In this document: in pieces, positions 47,146 to 57,850 of the stretch | Position numbering within the stretch: the first letter of the stretch is position 1 | Layout: each line of letters starts with the position of its first letter | Assembly: GCA_025602915.1 (NCBI GenBank) | Contig: JAHLJZ010000047.1 | Span: forward strand, 62,001-126,000 | Direction: 5' to 3' | Source of the DNA: Paraphysoderma sedebokerense | Taxonomy: Eukaryota; Blastocladiomycota; Physodermatomycetes; Physodermatales; Physodermataceae | DNA: 64,000 bases | The notes under the pieces: generated by a model | Databases searched by the model: none | What the model was told of the DNA's origin: nothing | Seen by the model: the letters and a program-made list of their open reading frames with translations, nothing else | Translations under genes and position numbers: made by a program

Positions 47146-48456
47146 ATGAAAACCTTGAAAGCCCGAGGAACATCAGGCTTCTCGTTAGATTGCATCCCGC
47201 AAGAAATCCTATTTTGTGTAGCTCAGCAACTTGAACTCGTCTCCGTAGATGCTATCGACTACCAACAAGAAGTATTGAATTTATGCTTGCTTTCGTCGTA
47301 CTATGCTCGTCTGTTTATGCCAAGGCTCTACTTTTGCCCCGTTCTGAAGACCCACAAATCCTGGTTCAGTTTTAGTCGAACGCTAGTTTCACCAAAGATA
47401 AACACCTTTCTCCCTTATGCGACATTCATTCAGCATCTGGATATCTCGAAACTGTACAATATAGAGCGAAACATTATAGAAGATGACATATCCAACAATA
47501 TTATATATCGGATTGTCAATCGATCCCCGAATCTCCAGAGTATTGCTGTCGGCAATTGTAGATTGGTAAATGACGGTTGGATCAGCGCCTTAGATCAACG
47601 TCCCACCTCAAAATCTTCGAAAATGCACACAGGAGTCTGTACACTATTTCTCCCCGGGTGCTTCAACTTGTCGGACGACAAAATGACATACTTTCACAAC
47701 TGCAATGATTGTGCGCACGATAATCGATCGAGATTTGCGTTTTCAATTTCAACAAATCGATTAAGGATATTGCTCGAGTCAGATATCCCGGGATGGAAGC
47801 AAAAAACCATTTACATCAGTCGAAATTCTAAAATTGGAAAGTTGGTAGAGCAGAAGAAGTCTTTCATAGGGTTCTGTTCAGAAAGCACTTGGATAGAAGA
47901 CCAATGGATCGTCAGGACTGTTTTGAAGCGGTGGTTAAACTCCAATTACACATATATCCAGAGAATAGTGGCGGGGTCCGATGCGTATAGGTTGTTCAGG
48001 AAACCACCGTTACTTCTGTCGCACTTAGACTCAGAGGCATCGAACTACCCTTCGCCGGTTTTGCATTCAACATATTTTCGACGACTAGAAGACTTCTCCG
48101 AAAATTTGGTCTATCATTGTCGCAATTACAGCCTACCCATCACATTCGGTTTCGCACTTTGTAGTGTTTCATATGATGGCTTAAGAGACTTCATTTCCCT
48201 TCCGCATGCGGGCTACCGAAAATACCATGGACAGGGGTCGATTGCATCGAACGAAGGTCATCTACTGATGCTGGAAATGGAAATCATTGATAGGAGAATT
48301 AGATTCGTCCCAGGAAAATTCTTAATTGCAAATGTATTCAATGTGAAGAGCCTTTCAAGCGTCTCTGATGTAACTTTCAACAGAGGAAAGACGGAATGGA
48401 GGATCAATCGCAATTTGCGTGATCTGGAAAATACTTTGTTTCCGAATCTCATATGA
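47146..48456 (+). CDS. F-box-like protein
   Basis: A single exon of 436 codons. Near residues 13-60 it has LDCIPQEILFCVAQQLELV, then LNLCLLSSYYARLFMPRLYF, the pattern of a fungal F-box followed by its Leu-rich helix. The rest has irregular leucine-rich repeat-like segments (IYRIVNRSPNLQSIAVGNCR; VCTLFLPGCFNLSDDKM) with a C-terminal half I do not recognise. F-box proteins bring substrates to SCF ubiquitin ligases. Length and intronless structure are common for this class. A possible upstream frame at 46956-47234 overlaps but is not the gene. Confidence 0.65.
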   Translation: MKTLKARGTSGFSLDCIPQEILFCVAQQLELVSVDAIDYQQEVLNLCLLSSYYARLFMPRLYFCPVLKTHKSWFSFSRTLVSPKINTFLPYATFIQHLDISKLYNIERNIIEDDISNNIIYRIVNRSPNLQSIAVGNCRLVNDGWISALDQRPTSKSSKMHTGVCTLFLPGCFNLSDDKMTYFHNCNDCAHDNRSRFAFSISTNRLRILLESDIPGWKQKTIYISRNSKIGKLVEQKKSFIGFCSESTWIEDQWIVRTVLKRWLNSNYTYIQRIVAGSDAYRLFRKPPLLLSHLDSEASNYPSPVLHSTYFRRLEDFSENLVYHCRNYSLPITFGFALCSVSYDGLRDFISLPHAGYRKYHGQGSIASNEGHLLMLEMEIIDRRIRFVPGKFLIANVFNVKSLSSVSDVTFNRGKTEWRINRNLRDLENTLFPNLI

Positions 48457-49020
48457 ATTAATTTTAATAAAAGATTATAATCTTTTCGTATAATCCCCTC
48501 TAAATACTCCACATTGTAGTTAACAAATGCACTTAGTTATTCACTTGATTTGCCGGGTGATAATTGACCATAGCTAAATTTGAGCATTGGGGATGCACTT
48601 TTTTCAGACTTATGTACTGGCAAGCCAGTTCGTATTTACTTCGCTCCAATCTGTTAGTGCAGGCTTCGTCAGCCAAGATTGAGATTCTGCTCCTTCGAGG
48701 TTGATCATCCACGACAGCTTTCGTTCCTGCATATTGGTAGAGCACCGATGTCAAATGAGTAAAGTGCAGTATGAATGGGTAATCTATTTTCAGTTTAAGT
48801 TGTAATGCTTATTTCGTGGGAAAGACGCAATTGGTGTACTATGAGCAACTTAGCTTCAAATCGCAGCCCCTCCGTTGCGGAAGCGTTCAAATGGCTGACA
48901 GCCTTTTATTCCTGATTGGATACACGTATGATAGGGCCGTCCGAAATAAAACTAAAAGGGTGCAGTTACCATTCCTTCATCCGCACACAACAGAAAAGCA
49001 CAGACATTTTCATTCTAACA
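48457..49020. other. Intergenic upstream of the secreted-protein array
   Basis: About 560 bases. Only short unsupported frames. It must hold the promoter of the first array gene; no clean TATA box is seen. Confidence 0.35.
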
Positions 49021-49572
49021 ATGGCAAAACTTACTATCGCTTCGCTATTCGTTATACTCGCTGCTATTATCTCTTCAGACTCTACCGTGTCTGCCAATGT
49101 CGATTGTGCTTGCCCTAACGGTCGTAGTTGGGCAATAGACAGTCGCTGTTACTGCGGACCTGAAGCCGACAAAATTGAAACTTGTGTTCGAGCTATTGCC
49201 CCAAATTGGCCTTTTGCTGGTGACAAACCTAGAGGAACATCCCCTCCAGCAGATACTAGCTCTTGCCCAGATCCAGTACAAGATCCCACTGGGTTTAGCT
49301 CATGTGTATCGAAGAAAGTAAACGACAGTGTCCCAAAGAGTTTAGGCAACGCTGGAAAAATTGCTCAAGATTGTGCCGCCAGCACTAAAGCAGTTCCGCA
49401 GAATGGACAGGTTCAACCTGGAGCAGATGGAAAAAATGGCCAATCTGGAGCGACCGGTCGAAGCGATACCAGCGGGAGTGTTCCAAATAACTCTGCCACC
49501 TCCCGAAGTTCAGCATCCGTTTTATCCTTCACGATAGGGGTTACAGCTGCAATCGCAGCTATCGCTTTGTAG
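49021..49572 (+). CDS. Array gene 1: GPI-anchored cysteine-patterned protein, long form
   Basis: First of six paralogs. Begins MAKLTIASLFVILAAIISSD, a signal peptide ending near SAN-VDC. The mature domain has CACPNGRSWAIDSRCYCG, then EADKIETCVRAIAPNWPFAG and SCPDPVQDPTGFSSC, then CAAS after about 35 residues: eight cysteines in all. A Gly/Ser/Asn-rich stalk follows and the chain ends in a hydrophobic segment SSASVLSFTIGVTAAIAAIAL after a Ser/Asn-rich omega-like site, so a GPI anchor is likely. I recognise no known family (no CFEM spacing, no hydrophobin spacing). No intron. The ATG used is the one directly before the signal peptide; the frame is open upstream. Confidence 0.85.
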   Translation: MAKLTIASLFVILAAIISSDSTVSANVDCACPNGRSWAIDSRCYCGPEADKIETCVRAIAPNWPFAGDKPRGTSPPADTSSCPDPVQDPTGFSSCVSKKVNDSVPKSLGNAGKIAQDCAASTKAVPQNGQVQPGADGKNGQSGATGRSDTSGSVPNNSATSRSSASVLSFTIGVTAAIAAIAL

Positions 49573-50339
49573 AATACCCTGAAGCTATACATAGATATAG
49601 AGCAGCTATATATGTTTGTATTTTGCATATATAATAGTAGTCTCTGAAATTGTATCGGCTGTTGTATTTATATTTGTAATATTTGAAGTGATTCACATAT
49701 CGATAGCCGTAGGGACGATGGAGGATAATAAATCCGATTAATAACTATTTGACTGTGAAATTGAAAGACCATAATAACAAATGGTTGAAACTCGTCATAA
49801 TTTAGCTGCCAATAACAAAGTTGAAGCCGCTATATTGTACAATGCAGTGAACAAAATTCAGTATAGCAGCGAGATTTGTGATCTGTGGCGAAAATAATTA
49901 GCATGTACGATGCTTTTTTCCTGGCCAATTGTGCATAACAACATGATTTCACTTGATTATTTTTTGAAATACGCCTGTCTTATCTATTGAATTCAGCTTA
50001 CGGCCGGAAATGGAGTCAGTCTATGAATGAACTTAAATAATACCCCGGATACGTCATTCAACATGCTGCCCCGATATTGAATAGACAATTGTCGCAGGTA
50101 TAAGTCATAATAAAGAAATGCATAACTTATTTAAACACTGTGCTCAATATTCCATTAGAAATGGCTTATTTCCTCAATAGGATATAATTGGTGTGTTCAA
50201 ACGACAAGCTTGATTGGTAAACTTTCCGTTGCATATACATCTAACACGGAGCGACTAGGCGTGGGCTATAAATCCTGGGCCCAGTATGCAACTACAGGAT
50301 TAGACAACGAAATTACAAACAGTTCCTCAGCGTCAATAA
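49573..50339. other. Intergenic between array genes 1 and 2
   Basis: About 770 bases, AT-rich. 3' UTR of gene 1 and promoter of gene 2. No decayed copy is visible. Confidence 0.35.
50267..50272 (+). promoter_or_regulatory. TATA box of array gene 2
   Basis: TATAAA within GGGCTATAAATCCTG, about 70 bases before the ATG at 50340. Spacing and context fit a core promoter. Confidence 0.5.
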
Positions 50340-50911
50340 TGAGAAAGTTTGCCATCACATCACTCCTCGTTTTCTTCGCCGCCATAGTTTTTTCCGACTC
50401 CACAATAATGGCTGCAGATGTCGGCTGTATCTGCAGTCAAGTCGAACAGCAGAACCTCTGCTTCTGTGGACCTGAAGGTGAAAAAATAAACAGCTGTATT
50501 AAACCTATCGCTCCGAATTGGCCTTTTGAGGAAAAGCCGAATTCCGCCAACACAAACTGCCCAAATCCGGTTGAAGATCCAACCGGATTTAGCTCATGTA
50601 TCGCCGCTAAAGCTCCGAAGCCACTGAGTAATGCCAATCAAATCTTCGAAACGTGTAGAACTCAAACTAAAGCTGTACCGCAAAATGGGCGGCCATCGAA
50701 CGATCCCAACAATAATGGAAATATCTCAAATGTTGGTAATAACAACGGGCGCACGACTGTATCTTCCGGGACCGCGGCAACGACTCCGACCCCTGTTAAT
50801 GATGGAAGCAAAGCTGGTAATCAGAAAACCTCCGGGGGCTTCACGAATGCAAATACTATGATGCCGCTTGGCATTGTCGGAGTCGCTGCTATCGCCGTCA
50901 TCGTGTTGTAG
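50340..50911 (+). CDS. Array gene 2: GPI-anchored cysteine-patterned protein, long form
   Basis: Begins MRKFAITSLLVFFAAIVFSD with a signal peptide cut near TIMA/ADVGC. Core: CICSQVEQQNLCFCGPEGEK, then INSCIKPIAPNWPF, CPNPVEDPTGFSSC and IFETCRTQT; eight cysteines at the family positions. The WAI block between the first two Cys pairs is replaced (SQVEQQNL). A long Asn/Gly/Thr-rich stalk (about 60 residues) leads to MPLGIVGVAAIAVIVL, a GPI-type tail. Paralog of gene 1, with which it shares KAVPQNG before the stalk. No intron. Confidence 0.85.
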
Positions 50912-51650
50912 AAGTATTGATCAGTGGAACCAGTTTTTTTGTAGAAAGTATATAGTTCTGAATTTTGAAACATTTTCAAAGCTGTGCCGCGTACTTCGGG
51001 TATCGGAAGATTATGTAATATTTTATATTTTAACACATACATTCGTAAATTTTGTACCGTTTTTCTGTAGCAATCATGATTCATTGAGATATCTGTCTGA
51101 TAGTTAGTGGAAGAATGTATATCTGCGTTAGAAACTTAAATAATAGGTTGCAAACATACCAACTGCAGGTGAATGGATTGGGTCGATCATACCAGCAACC
51201 TATATATGGGATAAGTACCGGACATTACACATTGCATTTAGGTCCCTATGTTGCAGCTGCTAAATGCTGTTTTGGGACTGTCACTAATGAAGAACACCAA
51301 TATGCAGTGATTGATAGCTCTTATTTATTAGAAAACTCTTAACAACCTTATTAAAGCGATCTGTACCCAGATAACAATCTGTAAATTTGTACTTGTTTTC
51401 TATAAATCGCTATCTTCAAAAGTTTCAGTAGTTTCATTGGCCAAATAGATGTGTGTACACTAGATTTCAGCGCAATTGGGCGAGATTTCAGGCTATCCAG
51501 CTTATTTTCGTCGGTCGCAAGCGGAGCTGACCGAATTGAGGCTTTCGCTAAACCAAAGCGCAGCTTAAGCTTTCATTAAATGCTGCGCAATTAGGGCGAT
51601 CTGGCAACATATATACTCCTAGTTATTCGACATTTTTATTTTCGGTCGCA
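50912..51650. other. Intergenic between array genes 2 and 3
   Basis: About 740 bases. It contains the direct repeat listed next. Open frames here (51115-51342) have no family and a weak composition. Confidence 0.35.
51470..51600 (+). repeat. Direct repeat in the promoter of array gene 3
   Basis: The motif GCGCAATT(A)GGGCGA occurs twice, at 51470-51483 and 51585-51599, about 115 bases apart and 50-180 bases before the start of gene 3. Imperfect by one inserted base. Possible regulatory-site pair or local duplication. Confidence 0.45.
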
Positions 51651-52148
51651 ATGAAATTCGGATTTGTTCTATTTCCTCTTTTGGCGCTGTTCTTTGTTTC
51701 AGGAATGGCAGCAGACTGTAACTGTCCTGGAAATTGGGTAGTTGACAACAAATGCTATTGCGGAATAGAGGCTGAAAAGATAGAAAAATGTGTTCGTTCT
51801 GCGGCTCCAAATTGGCCCTTCTCTGGCGATAAAAGAACAGAACCTCCTTCTTCGACTTCAAACTGCCCAGATCCTGTACAAGATCCAGTAGCCTTCGCCG
51901 CCTGCGTCACCAACAACGTGAACGACAAAATAGTAAAACCTCTTACTGGGGCGGGCGATATCCCTAGAAGCTGTATCTCTTCGACAAATGCGGCTCCAGC
52001 GGATCCTATGGCTGCAATCCCTGGGGTTAGTAGAGGGCCGGGAAGCCCGCAATTTACAAGGAACGGAGGAGAGAGGAATACTGCATTGATGTTTTCTGGA
52101 ATTGCTATTTCATTGACAATTCGATTTGTAACATATATCTTATTTTGA
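51651..52148 (+). CDS. Array gene 3: membrane-anchored cysteine-patterned protein, long form
   Basis: Begins MKFGFVLFPLLALFFVSGMA, a signal peptide ending before ADCNC. Core: CNCPGNWVVDNKCYCG, EAEKIEKCVRSAAPNWPFSG, CPDPVQDPVAFAAC and IPRSCISST; eight cysteines. The stalk is shorter than in genes 1 and 2 and Pro/Gly-rich. The last 24 residues (LMFSGIAISLTIRFVTYILF) are hydrophobic, with one Arg, so this may be a GPI signal or a C-terminal membrane anchor. No intron. Confidence 0.85.
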   Translation: MKFGFVLFPLLALFFVSGMAADCNCPGNWVVDNKCYCGIEAEKIEKCVRSAAPNWPFSGDKRTEPPSSTSNCPDPVQDPVAFAACVTNNVNDKIVKPLTGAGDIPRSCISSTNAAPADPMAAIPGVSRGPGSPQFTRNGGERNTALMFSGIAISLTIRFVTYILF

Positions 52149-52561
52149 GTATAAGCTGTGTGGGAATTAGCATAATCATTTGATAGAATATAAACTGCAT
52201 GAGGAAGATGATTACTATTACTTCGACAATAAATTCTTGCATAAGGCATGTAGATTTCAAGAGTACCGATCTGATATCAGTACGCAAAATGAATATTCAT
52301 TTAATTGTAGCACGGGCTGAGGTCTTAATGATTTCGGACATAGGATTGAGGTAACACTATCAGTGAGTATTGAACAGTGTGAACACTGACAACAGACAAA
52401 GTGACCAGTCTAAATGCGGATTGTTCACTTATGTCACCCGAATTGGTCCCGTCCCTCACTCGGAGTCGAAAATTCGAGATGCCTCTGTAACGCTTCAGTC
52501 AGACCCTTAATGTCAAGGAATATATAATCCTCGCCTTCATTTTTAGAGTTATAGTTCCTAG
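52149..52561. other. Intergenic, nothing recognised
   Basis: About 410 bases before the Patched-related gene. No motif recognised. Confidence 0.35.
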
Positions 52562-55500
52562 ATGTCGCCATGTACGGGAAAACGGTATAATTATTCGGGT
52601 TTGAGTAAACTTGCTCAGTGTCGCGGTTTCTTGTCCAACTTCCTCGTCCGTCAAAATGTGGCCGTAGCTACCTTTGTTGCTCGATATCCTTATTTCATCA
52701 CATTCTTCGGTATTCTTCTTGCGCTCATCGGCTGTATCGGATTGAAGGACATCTATTTAGATACAGATATCACGCAATTATTCAGTTCGCGATCGAACGA
52801 TATTGGGAGAAATGCAAAACTGCACAATGAGATATTTGGAGGGTAGCTTATTTTCAATTATACAAATTAAAAGATATAATATGTTGATATAAACTTGGTA
52901 TTCTAGGCAACGTATCGTAACATTCATCTATGAACCATCGTCAGTGGCGGGTGACATGAACGTATTGCAACCGAAGTATCTCAACGACTACTGGGATTTA
53001 GAGAATCAAGTGATGAGCCTTAAAACAAAAGTAGGAAATCAGTCTTACGAATTATCTGACCTCTGTTATAAGCTGGTGGCGGAAGATAAAACCATGAAAT
53101 GTTTTTACTCAAGGTTGATTATTATTTTGACTGTAGCGGCCTCAGAACGCTATCATGAAATTTGGCAGTTCAACTTATCTATCTTTTCTTGTAGTATTAC
53201 GCAGTTTTGGCCAGCCAAGCAAGTAATGTTGGATGACAACCGGCGATTATCAACCCTTGGAACGTACTCCAAAGGTTTTTGCGGCATGGTTTTGGATGCT
53301 ACTTCGATGATTGGGGGAATGGACACTGTCCCAATTGGTAATGCCGGATCATACACTATAAGAGGCGGGAAAAGTTTACGATTTATGCTGCTCATGAACG
53401 CAAAAGCAAGCTCGGAAGCAGTGAATGCATGGGAGCGAGAATTTGCGAAACTCGTTAATGAATACAGCAGCAGCAATAAGCTGGGACGCGTTTGGTGGTT
53501 GACCCAGGCAAGTGGAAGGAGTTCCCTCGAAATTCCGAATGCGTGTTCTCTCAGGTCTCGCTCATGCTGAACTGCATCTTTGTCCGTTACAGGAAGCACC
53601 CGTACAATCTGCCATAGAGACATACTCAACGATAGGACTCATTTTCGGACTGTCTTTCGCCCTGTCATTTGCAATTGTCGCTGTCGTCTCCTACTCGTCG
53701 CAGAGAAATGACTCGAAAATTGCTATTGGAATATATGGCCTCTTCATTTCCATTCTCGCTTCTTGCTGCGGCATCGGAATAACCGCTTGGTCCGGTATCA
53801 CATTAAATCCGCTAGCTATTCAAATCCTTCCGTTCTTTGTAGTGGGAATCGCGATGGACACTATGTTTATACTGAGTGCTAGTTTTTCGCAATTCGAAGT
53901 AAGGAATCAACGCATCGAACTGTTCACTGAACACATTACTCATAAAATATTACTATTTTAGGGAACCTCGGAACAAAAGCTTCAACGAACAATGGCCACT
54001 TCTGGAACAAACATTGTAATCTCCAGCTTTATCATGACAATCGCGAATTTTCTGTGCACAATCGTCGACATAAACCTAGTGAGGGATTTGTCTATGCAGG
54101 TTCGGGGTGATTTATCGTTAAGTGCTTTATGTGATCACACTTACCAATTGGTTTTTCATTCTCATGCTTCAGCTGGGCACTATTCTTATCGCCAACTGTT
54201 TCCTACAGATGACTGTCTATGCGGCTGGATTAGTTCTGAATGATAGGGCTGTTCGATCCGTCCCGGCTACAGAAGTATGAAATTATGTGTAACAACTTAA
54301 TTACTGTTTGTCTGACTGACCTCTCCCAGACCCCAGCCGACGAGAATTCAGCGAAGCCGAAGGACCGATTCAGTCGAGTTAAGTATGCGTGGTATCGATA
54401 TCACGCATGGCTAGCTCAGATTCCATCCGAGCACCGCATAAAACGTAGAATGGTCCGTATTTTGACATGACGCTCCAAATTATCTACAATTTTTCAACCA
54501 AACTCTTACCTCGTGCAGATGATCGTCTTTGGGTTTATCGCAATTTTACCGATGATTGGAATTCCTTTTAATGTCTTTTCGATCGACACTTTGGACGTTA
54601 TCTCGCCAAAGACCAACGTGGGGCAATTCTTGAGTCTAATGTCAACTGTAAGTGACAGTATCAATTAGTATTGGTTTATGATAAAAGCTAATTTTGGTGA
54701 TTTAGCAATACAATGTGTCCGATCCATTCTTCATAACTCTAAATCATACCAATCAGGATTTCACTGTTTCGCGTCAGGCTGCCCTCACCAAGCTTTATAC
54801 CGATTTGCGGTCTTCTCCATATCTGACAAGCCAACTGTTATCCTGGTTCGAAAATTTGCGATTATGGACTGCTTTTGTTTCGCCTTATGCCTCAACATTT
54901 CTTGAAGACAAATCAACCTTTCGCAACGAGACAATAATGTTAGACTTGGCGCGTACATTTCTAAACGATACGGCTAACAATGGAATCTGTCAAAAAGGAG
55001 ATGTGATTTTTGACGTTGACGGAAAGATTAAGTTCTCGCGCTTTATGGGGTATCTGAAAAAGCAAAAGCACGTTTCCGCATATTGGGATGCGTTAACTGA
55101 TATCACAAGAATAATCGAATCCTCTCAGGTCACAGGAACGGTGAGTTAAAGGTTGCAATATGAATTTCAATATTATTTGAATCTGACGTACGATGATTTA
55201 CAGCCATCTAGCATATTTGATTCATTTTTTGTGCAATTTGATCACCTACTCATCAAATTTCTGCTAATTGTCGGCCTCTTTCTCAGTAAGTACTGTTTCT
55301 TTTGTACCTCTTCAATCTGAGCCCAGCTAAAAAAATATGTTACAGTCACTACAGCAGCCACCATTTATTTGTTTCTATCTTCAATGATGCCATTGGTAGC
55401 CGTCCTCATTACGATCATTCTCATCACCACCACATTATTCGGCCTCTTCCCTTTGTTTTCTCTGCAAATAAACGGAGTGTCCGTGATGAATAGTGTCATC

Positions 55501-55866
55501 GCTATTGGATTAGCAGTCGATTATCTCGTCAATATTCTTGGCTGTTATAAACCTGCTTTACTTAAATCGAACTCACAAACTCGGCCAATTCGAGCAGCTA
55601 ATGCCGCGCAGACAAATCTGAGGTTAACCATGGAGAGTTTAACGAAGTCTACAATTTGCAGTTTATTTTCATTAGCAGTATTGGCGTTTGCGGAGGCGCC
55701 GTTGGTAAAGAAATATTTTTGCGGGATGTATGTCCTGATGTTGGTAATAATTTACGTCTACAGCTTATTCATCTTTCCAACATTGCTGGGGATGTTGAGC
55801 GGTTTTAGTGATCCAAAAAGCAATGACAGCGGTCCGGAAGGCGACACAGGCTATATAGATCAATAA
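52562..55866 (+). CDS. Patched-related RND membrane protein with sterol-sensing-type domain
   Basis: Many-exon gene. Exon 1 from ATG 52562 gives a cytosolic N-terminus and the first helix YPYFITFFGILLALIGCIGL with DIYLDTDITQLFSSRS, as in Patched/NPC1. Extracellular domain 1 follows (WDLENQV..., then YTIRGGKSLRFMLLMNAKAS and NAWEREFAKLVNE). The sterol-sensing-type block has APVQSAIETYSTIGLIFGLS, LASCCGIGITAWSGITLN and QILPFFVVGIAMDTMFI, then NIVISSFIMTIANFLCTIVD and LGTILIANCFLQMTVYAAGL. Domain 2 (NVSDPFFITLNHT to about 55140) precedes the final helices with MPLVAVLITIILITTTLFGL and SVIAIGLAVDYLVNILG. GLAVDY carries the RND-type acidic residue. One intron (53508-53592) appears to be GC-AG. About 900 residues. 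Patched-related proteins move sterols or lipids; cargo here is unknown. It sits inside the secreted-protein array. Confidence 0.9.
53508..53592 (+). other. GC-AG intron in the Patched-related gene
   Basis: Between WWLTQ and EAPVQSAI the exon ends CCCAG and the intron begins GCAAGT, ending in TTACAG. Using the nearest GT instead changes the frame into unrelated sequence, while the GC donor keeps the conserved EAPVQSAIETYS helix in frame. Confidence 0.7.
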
Positions 55867-56164
55867 TTGTAACTGTCTTTCTTCATTGACGGCATTTAGA
55901 ATATAGAAACTATATAATACACATTCGTTTGTCCCTCCTTAACGATACGATCTCTTCTTTGCAAAGAAGACAGTTGGCCATTAGATACGACGACTGTTGT
56001 CACCAACACCATCTTTGTTGACACTCCACTATACAGTAATTTTCGTGAATCAGTGGGAATTGTTGAAAAATAAATGCGGTGATGACAAATACAGGTGTCC
56101 ATGAGTGTTATCATAGCATTTAACGAAACTCTTTCTTCCACATCTGGATGTTTGTGGCGTCTCG

Positions 56165-57138
56165 TCAAAATAATTTGGCCGTTCTTAGCTTACTGTAGTG
56201 TCGTTGGACGCCTTCGGCTATGAGACGGTCTGCTTCGGCAGATTCTGGCGATATGTCCCATTTTTCCGCAAACATTGCATTGAATATTGCTCGGTAAGTG
56301 ACATTGCTTACGATGATGACCGCTTTTGCCGCAGCGATAACATTTGAATTGAGTCCGCAAGGCAACTTCCAATATCAAGACTACAGGAGGAGTTTTTGCC
56401 ACCCATTATTTCAACACCGGAGGGAAGAAATCGAGTTCTTCCGGCATGTAGTGCGGTTGGGTTGGTTGAAGGAAGAATGCCACGGCGGCCTGCCTCGTCT
56501 TCAAGCAATCCTTCTTTGACGTCAAAGTAAGTCTGATTATTAGATTTAGCTGTCCTTGCATATTGCTTGTACTTCTCTCTAAAGTATTGACCCAGGGATC
56601 GCCAGAGGTGCATTATCTTCAGATTATCATCAATGCCGCCACCGTTTGCCTCTATTGTTTGGAAGCACTCCTCCAGTTGACCGAAATGTTCGACCAATGT
56701 GATATGTGGGTGATACAGAATGGTTGATAAACGAATCATCGCTTCGAGCCAAAGCTCCCGACTCGAGGGTTTATATAAACTTTCTAACGTTTCTAGAGCT
56801 AGTTGTGGATCCGTGAGGCGTTCGATTTGTAGCAATATATGCGGACTGACACTATATTCAATATAGGCCATGACACGGTCTCGTTTGATTAACAGATCGT
56901 CATCATCTGCGTCTGAACTAGCGGCGATAGGATCTTGTTCCCTCTGATGACTGCGAGTTGCGGCTGTTGAGGAGGACTTTGAATGTAATATGTGGGCCAG
57001 GCCTTTCTGACGAAGAAAACAAATTAATTCTTCTTTCCAAGGAATGTAATTGTCCAAGCCCCTTAATATCTGTACCATGGGTTTTTGCCGATTGAATGTT
57101 GATGGCGTCCGATGATGATTGATGATATCGACCAGCAA
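56165..57138 (-). mobile_element. Ty1/copia-type gag relic with zinc knuckles, no pol
   Basis: A minus-strand fossil of a copia-family retroelement. The N-terminal part, at 57138 onward, has the UBN2/gag pattern with WKEELICFL, a helical capsid-like middle and LESLYKPSSRELWLEAMI. Further left are two CCHC zinc knuckles (CYRCGKSGHHRKQC and CNVCGKMGHIARIC). No protease, integrase, reverse transcriptase or LTR follows within the window. The gag part is better kept than in the relic at 27 kb, so this one looks younger. It is partial, with about one or two breaks. It lies inside the secreted-protein array, between genes 3 and 4. Confidence 0.8.
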
Positions 57139-57850
57139 TGGTTGAGTTAGGAACAGCTGCCGCTTGATGTACTACTACTTTCCATAAAATCTGCCAACAC
57201 CTTGTTTCTTCTGGAATTTATACTTTTGAAATATATAAATTATACAGCCATGAGAATATGTTTCTATCAGTTTCCATTTCGTTACAATGATGACATGAAT
57301 ACGCCATGAAGCGCAAACTGACGATTTCCGCCATCTGTTCACTATGTTCACCAGGTAAAAGTTGAGATTTGGACAATATTCAGAGCTTAGAAGAGCTTCT
57401 AAATATGTCGCATTCCTGCCAACACTAAAAACTCATTAGGAATAAAATTGTTCCGTATAAAGACAGATTTCGCATCATGGTTAGTTTAAGCTTTTTTGTT
57501 CTAAGGTTTCAGCAATTGCGTTCGCATTTGAAAGTTCCCGTTATGAAGCATTATACTTCCATGCTTGGCCTTTCGTTCTAATCCAGAACGCTGGTGGATT
57601 AAAGAATTGCGATATGCTTTTTTTAACTTTTTACTGATGGAGAAACTGCTACCGAATACCTATATTTATTTTCGTCCTTGGCGGGGTGTCAGCAATGGAT
57701 TTAACCTATCAAACAGGCTGTTCGGAGAAATTGTTACTACTCTTCGTCATTTTCATAAAAAGATATATGTCAAAAGTACATAAATACAAGAGTCTACCTT
57801 GTATAAAAATATACAAATTTACCACTTTCAATCAATCAAATAGAACAATC
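57139..57850. other. Intergenic upstream of array gene 4
   Basis: About 710 bases between the gag relic and array gene 4. No LTR-like direct repeat was found at either flank of the relic. It contains the TATA box of gene 4. Confidence 0.35.
57802..57810 (+). promoter_or_regulatory. TATA box of array gene 4
   Basis: TATAAAAAT, about 45 bases upstream of the ATG at 57851. Confidence 0.45.

Noticed and set aside
50340-52148. Array proteins as CFEM-domain or hydrophobin proteins
   Set aside because: The cysteine spacing and number do not match either family.
52562-55866. The RND protein as the ordinary fungal NPC1 homolog (Ncr1)
   Set aside because: It lacks the Cys-rich N-terminal domain and is far shorter; Patched-related fits better.
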